From NCBI RefSeq assembly GCF_900233005.1, contig NZ_LT960611.1, positions 1,426,001-1,490,000 on the forward strand: 64,000 nt of DNA, read 5' to 3'. The translations under genes were made by a program, and so were the position numbers. The DNA is from Vibrio tapetis subsp. tapetis (GTDB lineage Bacteria > Pseudomonadota > Gammaproteobacteria > Enterobacterales > Vibrionaceae). Below are positions 25,534 to 33,265 of this stretch, one piece after another. Each line of letters starts with the position of its first letter. The first letter of the stretch is position 1. The notes under the pieces were generated by a model that saw nothing but the letters and a program-made list of their open reading frames with translations, was not told the DNA's origin and ran no database searches.

Positions 25534-26772
25534 TTAAAACGGCATAACAGAAGGAAAGCAGTATTGGTTTGTTCCATTGAGTAATTTCTTATCAATTTTT
25601 TCTTCTTTATTTAGCAAAGACAATGCCTTACCAACCGCATTACCTTTAGAAAAATCAATTCTTAAATACTCACAAATCTGCTTGGTCGTCATCCATTCTC
25701 GCGCTTTACCTTCGCAAGTGTTTAAGTGATCAGACAGTGTGTTGTACCAAACCCCTTTATCAACGTATTTTTCGGACTCGGCCGCGACTAGAGCTTGTTC
25801 AGTTGGTGACAGCATCCAAGCGTGGTTTTCATTCACCAATAAGTGCTTAACCTCTAACCAAAACTGCTTGAGTTTATTGGGCTCAGCTAAGCTTAACTCC
25901 CCTGTCTCTTGATACTGCCAGCCAAGCGTCTCATTAAGTAAATCCATCTTGGTTTCAGCAATCAATTCAATGACGGCGTAGCGCGTGTTGCCTGTTTCAT
26001 CTTTCAAGAAATCAGTTCCGTTTACGGTCGCTATCAAGCTAGTTTGGCGATCTTTTTTGATATCTGTTTTGCCATAGGGTGGTCGAACGGTGTCACAAGC
26101 CCGACTGATAAAAGCTTTCAGTGCGCCTTGGCAGTTTTTAGTAGAACGCTCTAACTCCCCTAACTCGACAATCCATGAACGAATAACAGACAACACACTG
26201 TCTTTGTTATCGGGATTTAGCTCTGCCCCTTCCAAAAAAGCACCGACCTGTACATTCGCCACGCGCTCGACAAAGGCGGTTTTCTTAAACGACTGGCCGC
26301 TTTGCAGTACAGGAACCAATTTGGATTTAAAGTTAGGTTTAACAAGTGAAGCCACACACCCAACTAACCAGCACTTTAATACGATTTTCGCCACCACTGG
26401 GTTTTTAGCAGCAATGCAACTTAATACGGTATCGACCCTCGCTACTCCGTCCCAGTCCCCGCTTAGCCACTCTTCTACAGGGTGATAGCTACTATCAAGT
26501 GCCACGGCATTAAAGTGATCATCAATGGCCGACTTAGGTAATCCATGAATAGACGATAAGGATATCAACTCACTTCGTACAATTTCAGGCGCACCAAGGC
26601 AACGGGAGCCGACAAAAATGTCGGTCTCTAAAGTCATCTTGTTAAATTTAGCCTTGTAGCCTGCACTTTCGAGCAGCGCTTTTAGGTTATCGGCGGTATT
26701 AAGAACAATCGACTTTCCCGAATCGGTATAATTGACGTGAGGAAAGCTAGGTGCTTGTTTATCGCTAGGCAT
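25534..26772 (-). CDS. VapE-family replication protein (putative helicase/primase-like ATPase)
   Basis: The product (412 residues from MPSDKQAPSFPHVNY, 417 from an upstream GTG) contains the VapE domain, a P-loop-type ATPase found in phage and satellite replication modules. Visible motifs are HPVEEWLSGDWDGVARVDTV, VPVLQSGQSFKKTAFVERVA (degenerate Walker A, with GQSFKKT in place of GxxGxGKT), IVELGELERS (Walker-B-like) and ACDTVRPPYGKTDIKKDRQT. The start overlaps the alpA-like gene by 8 bases, so the two are coupled. It likely drives island replication. The altered Walker A is common in this family as I recall, but I cannot test activity. Confidence 0.8.
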   Translation of the reverse strand: MPSDKQAPSFPHVNYTDSGKSIVLNTADNLKALLESAGYKAKFNKMTLETDIFVGSRCLGAPEIVRSELISLSSIHGLPKSAIDDHFNAVALDSSYHPVEEWLSGDWDGVARVDTVLSCIAAKNPVVAKIVLKCWLVGCVASLVKPNFKSKLVPVLQSGQSFKKTAFVERVANVQVGAFLEGAELNPDNKDSVLSVIRSWIVELGELERSTKNCQGALKAFISRACDTVRPPYGKTDIKKDRQTSLIATVNGTDFLKDETGNTRYAVIELIAETKMDLLNETLGWQYQETGELSLAEPNKLKQFWLEVKHLLVNENHAWMLSPTEQALVAAESEKYVDKGVWYNTLSDHLNTCEGKAREWMTTKQICEYLRIDFSKGNAVGKALSLLNKEEKIDKKLLNGTNQYCFPSVMPF

Positions 26773-27001
26773 CGAAACCACCCCCACACATCAATTGATC
26801 GAGCTTTGTATGGCTATCTAACCAACAATCTAGATCTTCTTTGAGGTAGCGAACAGCACGACCTATTTTGATGAATGGTGGCGCAATCGTGCGGTTTTTA
26901 CGTTGACCTTCCATTCGAGCTTGGCGAAGAAAAGAACGGCTCATACCAATGTATTCCGCCGTTTCTTGCTCTGTATAGACACGCTTTGTACTTTGAAGCA
27001 T
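26765..27001 (-). CDS. AlpA-type helix-turn-helix regulator
   Basis: The 78-residue product has a MerR/excisionase-like helix-turn-helix: TEQETAEYIGMSRSFLRQAR (residues about 10-29) followed by PFIKIGRAVRYLKEDLDCWL, the wing and recognition strand of the AlpA family. These proteins activate integrase or act as excisionase in P4-like elements. A GAGGG site lies before the ATG. It lies between the unknown 320-aa gene and the vapE-like gene. Confidence 0.85.
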   Translation of the reverse strand: MLQSTKRVYTEQETAEYIGMSRSFLRQARMEGQRKNRTIAPPFIKIGRAVRYLKEDLDCWLDSHTKLDQLMCGGGFDA

Positions 27002-27074
27002 ATTGTTTACCCTCGTTGTTTAATAAGGTTCCACAATAGGCATTGGGATCGTCAGCTGACGTTTAGGCTGACCT

Positions 27075-28037
27075 TTACGCTGACGTTTCTTTTAAGGTCT
27101 TTTTAACGGTATAAACTAGGTTCTTTCGGAAATGCAGATAAGTGAGCTGCTTTTCTACTTCTTTGTCCTTGCCAAAGTAAAATAGAGTGTCGCTTGTCAT
27201 GCTTGAAATCACCCCTTCCTTGTCGTAACTTCGATTCACTTCTAACTGATAATCTGCCTTGATGCTGTTCCAAATATCGATCGGCTTTGCGTTAGGAAAG
27301 GATTCAAGAACACACAAAATGATTTGTTTGATAGGGTGAGACTCAATTTTTGGCTTTAAGCCATTTGTTTTATGGCTTCCAAGCCTTAAAGAAGCCGAAT
27401 CTAAGCCATTAACTAAGCCGTTAGGCGATATGGCTTCTATACCAAACATTTGGTTTAACCAATCCTTATTAAGCCTTAAATCATGCGGCTTCAAGCCAAT
27501 GAAGCCAGTTCCCAATTTGGTTTGTTTGGTACTTAAAATATCACTGAGGATATTAAAAGGGTTACTGTAGTTCTGCTTCATTTCTTCTTGCGATTGGCTA
27601 CCAATTTCTGTCATAGCAGCCATATGGTCAGACACTTCAGTAACAGGCGCACAAGCATAAAATATCTTGGTTGGTTTACCGCAAAAGTACTCTATTGAGT
27701 CAAAGCACCCTAACCGACTATCTTTAAAGTGGTTACGGCAGTCCCATATTTGGCTTACTTGCTCAGGCTCTACCACCACAAACCGCTTAACATTGATTGG
27801 CTCTTGTTCTATTAGCAGTTTTTTAGTGGCTTTATGCCCTAACAAAACCATACCTTGATAGTTAAATAAGCCTAATAGGACTTTCCCAGTCCTATCCAAC
27901 ATGCCTAGTGACTGTTCAGAGATAAACGCATGCAAACCGTTGCCGTCTCGCTCGACGGCATCCATCACTTGTTCAATCGTTAACGAAGTCAGTTTTTCGA
28001 CTTCGTTTACTCTTATGTATTTACGTATATCTTCCAT
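27075..28037 (-). CDS. Unknown island protein (320 aa)
   Basis: I do not recognise this protein. It is soluble-looking, with no signal peptide or membrane segment. The N-terminus (MEDIRKYIRVNEVEKLTSLT) could hold a small helical domain with a VMDAVERDGNGLHAFI stretch. The C-terminus is basic and helix-rich (LHFRKNLVYTVKKTLKETSA). It starts 10 bases after the fic stop and lies upstream of the alpA-like gene in the same direction, so it belongs to the island core operon. A role in replication, regulation or with Fic is possible; none is shown. Confidence 0.75.
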   Translation of the reverse strand: MEDIRKYIRVNEVEKLTSLTIEQVMDAVERDGNGLHAFISEQSLGMLDRTGKVLLGLFNYQGMVLLGHKATKKLLIEQEPINVKRFVVVEPEQVSQIWDCRNHFKDSRLGCFDSIEYFCGKPTKIFYACAPVTEVSDHMAAMTEIGSQSQEEMKQNYSNPFNILSDILSTKQTKLGTGFIGLKPHDLRLNKDWLNQMFGIEAISPNGLVNGLDSASLRLGSHKTNGLKPKIESHPIKQIILCVLESFPNAKPIDIWNSIKADYQLEVNRSYDKEGVISSMTSDTLFYFGKDKEVEKQLTYLHFRKNLVYTVKKTLKETSA

Positions 28038-28047
28038 GACTTACCTA

Positions 28048-29064
28048 TCAACGTTTGACTGCTTTTTTACCCAACGATGTTAACCGATACAATTGGTTAG
28101 GGCTGCGAGGTTTATCAGGATTCGACATCTCCACTAACCCTAACTTTATCGCAGGATCTAAATAGCCTTTTTTAAAAGTTGGCCTATGTTTGAGTTCAAG
28201 AGAAGCCATTAAATCGACAAGCTTGACCGCACCAAGTTCAGACAACACATTAATAACACGCTGGACTGCGTTATCTAGCTCATCAATATTACAAGGCTCT
28301 ACGGGGCTATCATCAATTTGCTTCAAAGCGGTCAAGAGGGCTTTTAGCATAAAACCAATAAATGGTGACGACTCACTAAGACGGTCTGAATCCGCTAAAG
28401 CTTGATAGTACTCATCCTGTTTATCTCTAATTACGGTTTCTACAGGCACATAAGCGAATAATGGTTGCCATTTACTTAATACCAACGTTTGCCATAACCG
28501 CCCCATTCTGCCGTTACCGTCAGAAAAAGGATGAATAAATTCAAATTCATAGTGAAAGATACAACTGGCAATTAATGGGTGAACATCGGTTCGCTCTAAC
28601 CAATCCATAAGCTCAGCAATCAGTACAGGGACTCTATTCGCTTGTGGTGGCATGTGTATCAATGTTTCGCCACGATATATCCCAACACCCCCACGACGAA
28701 AGCTACCCGCTTGCTCATCTAAGCCAAACATCAGGTTTCCATGCGCACTTAACAAATGATCGACTGAAGTGTCAGACCAATCAGCGATTTTTTCATAAGC
28801 TGAGAATGCGTTATTTACTTCCTGAATTTCTCTTGGCAAACCTAAAACACGTTTACCTTCAATCACGGCCGTTACTTGCTCCACTGACAAGGTGTTATTT
28901 TCTATCGCCAACGACGCTTGAATAGTTTTAATCCGATTACCTCGGCGCAATTGGGGTGAAAGCAAGTCAGGGTTGGTCACTTCTAAACGACCCAGTAAAC
29001 CGCTGATTTCAACAACCATATTCAGGATGTCATTACTTATACTAAATGGTGGGGTATAGGCCAT
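28048..29064 (-). CDS. Fic-family AMPylase with winged-helix C-terminus
   Basis: The 338-residue product has the Fic active-site motif HPFSDGNGR (residues 178-186, catalytic His178) and, upstream, an inhibitory helix SLAIEN (Ser51-Glu55-Asn56) that fits the (S/T)xxxE(G/N) rule for class II, self-inhibited Fic proteins. The Fic_N domain (RRGNRIKTIQASLAIENNTL) precedes it and a winged-helix domain ends the protein. Fic enzymes usually transfer AMP to a target hydroxyl. The N-terminal 14 codons are repeated, out of the island, at 30700-30741. It is the first gene of the leftward core operon. Confidence 0.93.
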   Translation of the reverse strand: MAYTPPFSISNDILNMVVEISGLLGRLEVTNPDLLSPQLRRGNRIKTIQASLAIENNTLSVEQVTAVIEGKRVLGLPREIQEVNNAFSAYEKIADWSDTSVDHLLSAHGNLMFGLDEQAGSFRRGGVGIYRGETLIHMPPQANRVPVLIAELMDWLERTDVHPLIASCIFHYEFEFIHPFSDGNGRMGRLWQTLVLSKWQPLFAYVPVETVIRDKQDEYYQALADSDRLSESSPFIGFMLKALLTALKQIDDSPVEPCNIDELDNAVQRVINVLSELGAVKLVDLMASLELKHRPTFKKGYLDPAIKLGLVEMSNPDKPRSPNQLYRLTSLGKKAVKR

Positions 29065-29100
29065 TTCGATGCTCTTTATGTTGTAGGCTGCTATAGCTTA

Positions 29101-29171
29101 ACTTGATCGGTTACTTGATCGCTAGCTTGATCGGTTACTTGATCGGTTTTGTCACCTTTTAACCGATCAAG
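29101..29171. repeat. 12-bp iterons between fic and integrase
   Basis: CTTGATCG recurs at 29102, 29114, 29126 and 29138, exactly 12 bases apart (unit CTTGATCGGTTA, third gap altered). An inverted copy (CGATCAAG, 29164-29171) lies in the last codons of the integrase gene. The array sits upstream of fic, so it could be an operator, an excisionase/AlpA site or an origin. Confidence 0.85.
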
Positions 29172-30391
29172 TTAACCGCTGCGGCTTTATGTTCTGGGGC
29201 TAAGTGGGCATAACGTAAGGTCATTTTTAGATCGGAGTGACCCAATAGCTCTCGAACTGTATTTAAGTCCACGCCAGCCATAACGAGTTTACTCGCAAAA
29301 TGATGTCTCAAGTCGTGAAATCTAAAATCCGTAATTTCAGCTTGTTCAAGTAGCCTCATCCACGGTTTTTTTATGTCTGTTATAGGCTTATCACTATAGG
29401 GACTAAACACATAGACAGCCTTAGTATTCTGCTTATGCCACAGTTGTAATGCTGTAAATAAACTATGGTTCAACGGTATGGTTCTACTCTTTTTAGATTT
29501 GGCATTTTCTGCTTTTACAGTCAGATAGCGGTGATCTAATGAAACATCACTCCACTTGAGAGAGAGTAATTCTCCACGCCGAAGACCAGTATTGATCGCT
29601 GTCAGTATGAGAGGTTCAAAGTAGTCAACAAAGCGTACATCTTCCAACGTTGGATAAAGCGCCTTGTTTCTTTCATATCGGTGCTGGTTTGCGGTTACTC
29701 TTTTTGCTCTAACTTGCTCATCCCTCATTTCAACAGCCTTAAGTAGCACTGTTTCTTCTGCGGAAGTTAGGTAACGAATTCGAGTGTTATCTTCCCGTAC
29801 CACTCTGATTTTATTTAGGTTATGTGACTCAATTAAGCCCCACTCAACAGCTCTGTTTAAGGCTGCTTTGAGTCTACCAATCGAGTAAGTTAACGTTGAT
29901 GGCGCTCGCCCTATCTTCCTTCTCTCTGCTACCCACTGCTGAATATCCCAAGCCGATATATCAGAAATATTTTTGTCTAATAGAAAAGCAAAACTACTAG
30001 TGATGTTTTTATACGCCTTGTGAGCAGTTTTAGGGTTTTGAGCGTTCAAATAAGGTAAGTACTTATTTTCTAAAAAAGTGTTTAATTTTAGGTTTAGCGT
30101 AGCCTCTCGCTGACGAGTTTCTAGCTTGTTCTGCTGAATATCTTTACCGCTCGCCACAAGCCCAGCCTGCTCTTTTGCTAAGTCACGAGCTTGCGCAGGT
30201 GTCAAAGAAGATGCCGACCCCAACAGAAAATTTCGTTGTTTGCCATTCAGTCGATAAAAAAGGTAATACTTAATATGTCCTTTGGGAGATATACGAGCAT
30301 GAAAGCCACTGACTTCGGTATCATTGATACGCTGTTCGTCTGTACTGAGCTTCTTGATGGAGGCATTGGTTATTTTCTGCTTAAGAGCCAT
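29159..30391 (-). CDS. int: Tyrosine-type site-specific integrase of the island
   Basis: The enzyme catalyses integration and excision at the tRNA-Arg attachment site. I start it at MALKQKITNASIKKLSTDEQ, 410 residues; a longer frame adds 36 unlikely residues over the repeat region. The N-terminal DUF4102-type arm-binding domain, core-binding domain and catalytic domain are present, with Arg in TGLRRGELLSLKW, HDLRHHFASKLV and the nucleophile Tyr in LGHSDLKMTLRYAHL. It is P4-integrase-like. It lies 170 bases inside attR and points inward. Confidence 0.96.
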   Translation of the reverse strand: MALKQKITNASIKKLSTDEQRINDTEVSGFHARISPKGHIKYYLFYRLNGKQRNFLLGSASSLTPAQARDLAKEQAGLVASGKDIQQNKLETRQREATLNLKLNTFLENKYLPYLNAQNPKTAHKAYKNITSSFAFLLDKNISDISAWDIQQWVAERRKIGRAPSTLTYSIGRLKAALNRAVEWGLIESHNLNKIRVVREDNTRIRYLTSAEETVLLKAVEMRDEQVRAKRVTANQHRYERNKALYPTLEDVRFVDYFEPLILTAINTGLRRGELLSLKWSDVSLDHRYLTVKAENAKSKKSRTIPLNHSLFTALQLWHKQNTKAVYVFSPYSDKPITDIKKPWMRLLEQAEITDFRFHDLRHHFASKLVMAGVDLNTVRELLGHSDLKMTLRYAHLAPEHKAAAVNLIG

Positions 30392-30401
30392 TTCACGATT
30401 C

Positions 30402-30437
30402 CTGTGTAGCAAATATGTAGCAAATATGTAGCAAATT
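30402..30437. repeat. Right putative integrase arm-type sites
   Basis: Three TAGCAAAT words at 11-base spacing (within 30407-30437) lie directly upstream of the integrase start. The first 21 bases are identical to 18377-18397 near attL. They may serve both as arm sites and as the int operator. Confidence 0.6.
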
Positions 30438-30564
30438 GATTGTACTAACCTATGCAACAAAGAACAACAGTGAACATAACCAAAGAAATATATCACCATA
30501 AAAACAATAGCTTAAGTTACACTCAAATTCACTAAGGTACACTGGGAAACATTACAAAAACACG

Positions 30565-30624
30565 CTCCTAAGGGGCAGGTCACAGGTTCGAATCCTGTCG
30601 GGAGCGCCATATAAATAAAGGGCT
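30565..30624 (+). repeat. attR, 60-bp direct repeat (partial tRNA-Arg)
   Basis: Identical over 60 bases to attL. It holds only the tRNA 3' half from the anticodon loop on, so it is not a functional tRNA. A near-copy of the tRNA terminator follows (30618-30660). The 30392-30915 gap holds no gene. Confidence 0.96.
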
Positions 30625-30699
30625 AAGAGGTATTTTACCTCTTAGCCCTCTTGCTTTTCTCAAATTCTGTTATCTCAATACCGTTGAGATAAAGCAAGC

Positions 30700-30805
30700 C
30701 AGGATGTCATTACTTATACTAAATGGTGAGGTATAGGCCATTTCGATGCTCTTTATGTTGTCGACTTCTATAGTTTAACTTGAAAGGTTTTGTCACCTTT
30801 TAACC
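30700..30805 (-). pseudogene. Remnant of a second fic-int junction outside the island
   Basis: This stretch matches 29023-29164 inside the island (first 62 bases nearly identical, then a shorter version lacking the iterons). It keeps the fic start codon (30741) and 14 codons (MAYTSPFSISNDIL). It lies outside attR, so it is a leftover of an older related element or of a recombination event. Confidence 0.85.
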
Positions 30806-30866
30806 ATTAAGATCCGGTTTAAAGTTTCCTATTACAGGCTCAAAACCTTCAAGAACAAACGATTAA

Positions 30867-30892
30867 AAAAGCCCTATGTGGCTAGGGCTTTT
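30867..30892 (-). terminator. Terminator after the alpha/beta hydrolase gene
   Basis: A 10-bp perfect stem (AAAAGCCCTA / TAGGGCTTTT) with a T-run on the minus strand, 24 bases after the stop. Confidence 0.88.
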
Positions 30893-30915
30893 ATTGTTTC
30901 CGGACAACTAGGAAA

Positions 30916-32403
30916 TTAAAAACCGCTTACCGTTTTTGCAGGGTGTGTTTTAGCTGGATACTCTGGATTAAAGAAGTTGAATGATGAGCTATATGTACCT
31001 AAACAACTTTTATCCGATAATGTTTGTGTAGGATCTAGCAAATAAGCTGTCGTTTGGCTATCAACACAATCTATCCCGGAATAACTAAAGCCGTGATCAA
31101 CTCGGTTTGTGACTGTCGTGGTAACTGCCAGAGTACCAAAACTTTGTTTCATTTGTTCTGCCCAAATATAAGGCGTCGCAGGGTCATACTTGCCACCAAT
31201 CACCAGTATTTTTTGCCCTGACAGTACTTGATCCATCCGCTCAACATGCTCAACATGCTCAATAGAATCTCGCTCTCCCGGCCAGTCTACGCACATGCTA
31301 GCCGTATCTTGATAGTTCATTGGCCCATAGATTGCAGAAGCTTGCTGGTAGCTATTTTGATAGTTAGCCACTTCATTCGACTCAACAGGTACTCGCTCAT
31401 CGGTGCAGACGACTGTTTGGAACATCGCACTACTACGATAGTCATCGTCAGTAGGACTATTCCCATTTGAAATACTAAGATCACCTAACAGATTATTTAG
31501 ATAGTCATTATCTAAGAAGCTGAAAAGAGATGACTTCATGTCACTGAACTCTTTGCTCGGGTCTCGACTGCTCAACTTACTAAGTAGAATACGACCTTTA
31601 TCAACACTCAAGGAGGAACCATACTTGTCGACATATACTCCATTAACGTAAATATCATTCGCTACGGCTTCTAACCTTTTTTTCCGTTCAGGAGTGATCA
31701 GTCTATAATCAGCGACAGCATCATAGCCTTTTGCATTATCGATTCTTAAATCAATATAATTATTCGACTTCGGCGGCATTGGGGAATCAAGTACTATCGC
31801 CCGAACATTTTGTGGGAACATATTCGCATAAAGCGACCCTAATCGAGTACCGTATGAATAACCCAAGAAGTTTAACTTCTCTTCTCCCAGCGCTTCTCGT
31901 AGGCTATCAAGATCTTTAACGACACTATTACTACCCATGTAATGTGCAAAATCTCTGTTTACCTGAGTACAATCGTTAGCGACGGCACAAGCTGTAAGCT
32001 CTTTGGCAAAAGCGCTCTGACCTGACCCTCGCGGATCCATACCAATTACGTCGAACCTATCCAAAATGGTCGAAGGCAGCCATTGACTAACCATATAAGA
32101 TGCTCCGGATACCGCGCTCCCACCAGGACCTCCAAAATTAAACACCAAAATACCTAAGCGCTCAGAAGGCACTCTGGCTTTGTGAACTCCATAAAAAATA
32201 TTAACGTTACCCTGCTGCGGATTATCATAGTCTTTAGCTACAGATAAATAATCACACGTTAAATTTGTTGGGCACCCTGAAATGAGGTCTCCTTTATTAC
32301 TCTCAAAGTCGTCACTACCACCTCCTCCACATCCACTTAAAACCGATGTGATAGCTAAAGCTACCAGTGATTGACTAAATGTTATTTTATTTATAATTTC
32401 CAT
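30916..32403 (-). CDS. Lipoprotein alpha/beta hydrolase, TAP/SlpD-like peptidase
   Basis: The 495-residue product has a lipoprotein signal peptide (lipobox LSGC, Cys25), then an alpha/beta hydrolase fold with the oxyanion motif FNFGGPGGS, nucleophile Ser183 in GYSYGT, and the C-terminal TAP domain with Asp in GGKYDPATP and His in NRVDHGFSY. This is the tripeptidyl-aminopeptidase-like family (S33), which removes short peptides from protein N-termini. Length is usual. It stands alone with its own terminator, and is outside the island but beside it. Substrate unknown. Confidence 0.88.
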   Translation of the reverse strand: MEIINKITFSQSLVALAITSVLSGCGGGGSDDFESNKGDLISGCPTNLTCDYLSVAKDYDNPQQGNVNIFYGVHKARVPSERLGILVFNFGGPGGSAVSGASYMVSQWLPSTILDRFDVIGMDPRGSGQSAFAKELTACAVANDCTQVNRDFAHYMGSNSVVKDLDSLREALGEEKLNFLGYSYGTRLGSLYANMFPQNVRAIVLDSPMPPKSNNYIDLRIDNAKGYDAVADYRLITPERKKRLEAVANDIYVNGVYVDKYGSSLSVDKGRILLSKLSSRDPSKEFSDMKSSLFSFLDNDYLNNLLGDLSISNGNSPTDDDYRSSAMFQTVVCTDERVPVESNEVANYQNSYQQASAIYGPMNYQDTASMCVDWPGERDSIEHVEHVERMDQVLSGQKILVIGGKYDPATPYIWAEQMKQSFGTLAVTTTVTNRVDHGFSYSGIDCVDSQTTAYLLDPTQTLSDKSCLGTYSSSFNFFNPEYPAKTHPAKTVSGF

Positions 32404-32886
32404 ATTAAAGCGCTATCCTGCCGTTATTTATATTAACCTATCCTTTTGTATATACTGGAATTAATGAAATTAATTAGCACACACTGACATTTATGCAGGT
32501 TATTGCAGTGAACCTAATCATTCAATGGTGAGATGTGATTTTGGTGATAGATGACAAAAAAACCACACAAACCGTGTAATTTATATAATTAACAATAACT
32601 TAAAATAACCAATAATCACATCAAAGCATTCTCATCCGCCATTCTTCACAACAGAAATTATCTGATCTATTTGTTTTTAATCAAATAATCATCCAACTTA
32701 GGTACGAAATGCAGCTGAATCGCTTTTTCAGACAGTCATAACACTTACTTTTATGAAGGTTAATGGCTAACCTTATGAAACCACAGAAACTAGTTAATTA
32801 TTTTATAAAATTAAACGTAATCATTAATTTAAGTAACTATAATCATGATGTAAGCGAGTTAAATGTTCTATTTAATGGAGACAATA
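32404..32886. other. AT-rich gap with no recognised gene
   Basis: This 483-base gap holds the divergent leaders of the hydrolase and of the 56-aa peptide. It is AT-rich. I see no conserved motif, tRNA or clear hairpin, and the open frame from 32763 overlaps the peptide gene and has no support. Confidence 0.5.
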
Positions 32887-33057
32887 ATGAAGTATTTAGC
32901 AGCTATATCACTTGGGTTAATTCTATCAACCAGTATGTCTCACGCTATGTCTAACTTAACTGTTAGCGGCGTTGATATCCCTGAGAAAGTTTTTCAACAA
33001 TGTGCAGGCAGTAAGAATTTTTACAACTGTGCAGAACAAGCGATGAAAGCGATGTAA
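32887..33057 (+). CDS. Small secreted protein of 56 aa, unknown
   Basis: The product starts MKYLAAISLGLILSTSMSHA, a clear Sec signal peptide with cleavage after SHA. The mature part is about 36 residues with two cysteines (QQCAGSKNFYNCAEQ) that could form a disulfide. A GGAG ribosome site lies 6 bases before this ATG, which decides the start against one 24 bases upstream. I do not recognise the family. It stands alone between the hydrolase and the ABC ATPases. Confidence 0.8.
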   Translation: MKYLAAISLGLILSTSMSHAMSNLTVSGVDIPEKVFQQCAGSKNFYNCAEQAMKAM

Positions 33058-33220
33058 CCTAATACGTCACTCAAAAAAGGTGAACCAAACGCCATTGGTT
33101 CATCTTGCTTACCCCCTCTCTCTCTCTAATAAACGTCCCCTCACACTTTTGTGATTTTTACGGGAAAATTATTCGAGTCATATCACTTTATAGGATCTAC
33201 CTTGTTTTCTAACGCGAACT

Positions 33221-33253
33221 AAGTGGTAATGATAAGCGATATCATTACCACTT
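33221..33253. promoter_or_regulatory. Fur-box-like palindrome
   Basis: A perfect 13-bp inverted repeat, AAGTGGTAATGAT / ATCATTACCACTT with a 7-base spacer, ends 12 bases before the first ABC ATPase gene. Its core GGTAATGATAAGCGATATC agrees with the Fur consensus GATAATGATAATCATTATC at 15 of 19 positions. It may instead act only as a hairpin in the leader. Confidence 0.55.
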
Positions 33254-33265
33254 AATGGATCGCTC

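Larger units (their letters stand above)
18275..30624. mobile_element. Genomic island in tRNA-Arg(CCT), satellite-like
   Basis: About 12.3 kb bounded by 60-bp perfect direct repeats, the left one inside tRNA-Arg. A tyrosine integrase lies at the far right end, next to the partial tRNA copy. The right half holds a leftward block (fic, unknown, alpA-like, vapE-like); the left half holds cargo with two insertion sequences. I see no phage structural, conjugation or terminase genes. The gene set (integrase, AlpA, VapE-type replication protein) is that of P4-like or PICI-like satellites, but this class assignment is inference. Confidence 0.88.

Noticed and set aside
30565..30641. Second tRNA-Arg gene
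   Set aside because: Only the 3' half from the anticodon loop is present; it is the attR repeat.
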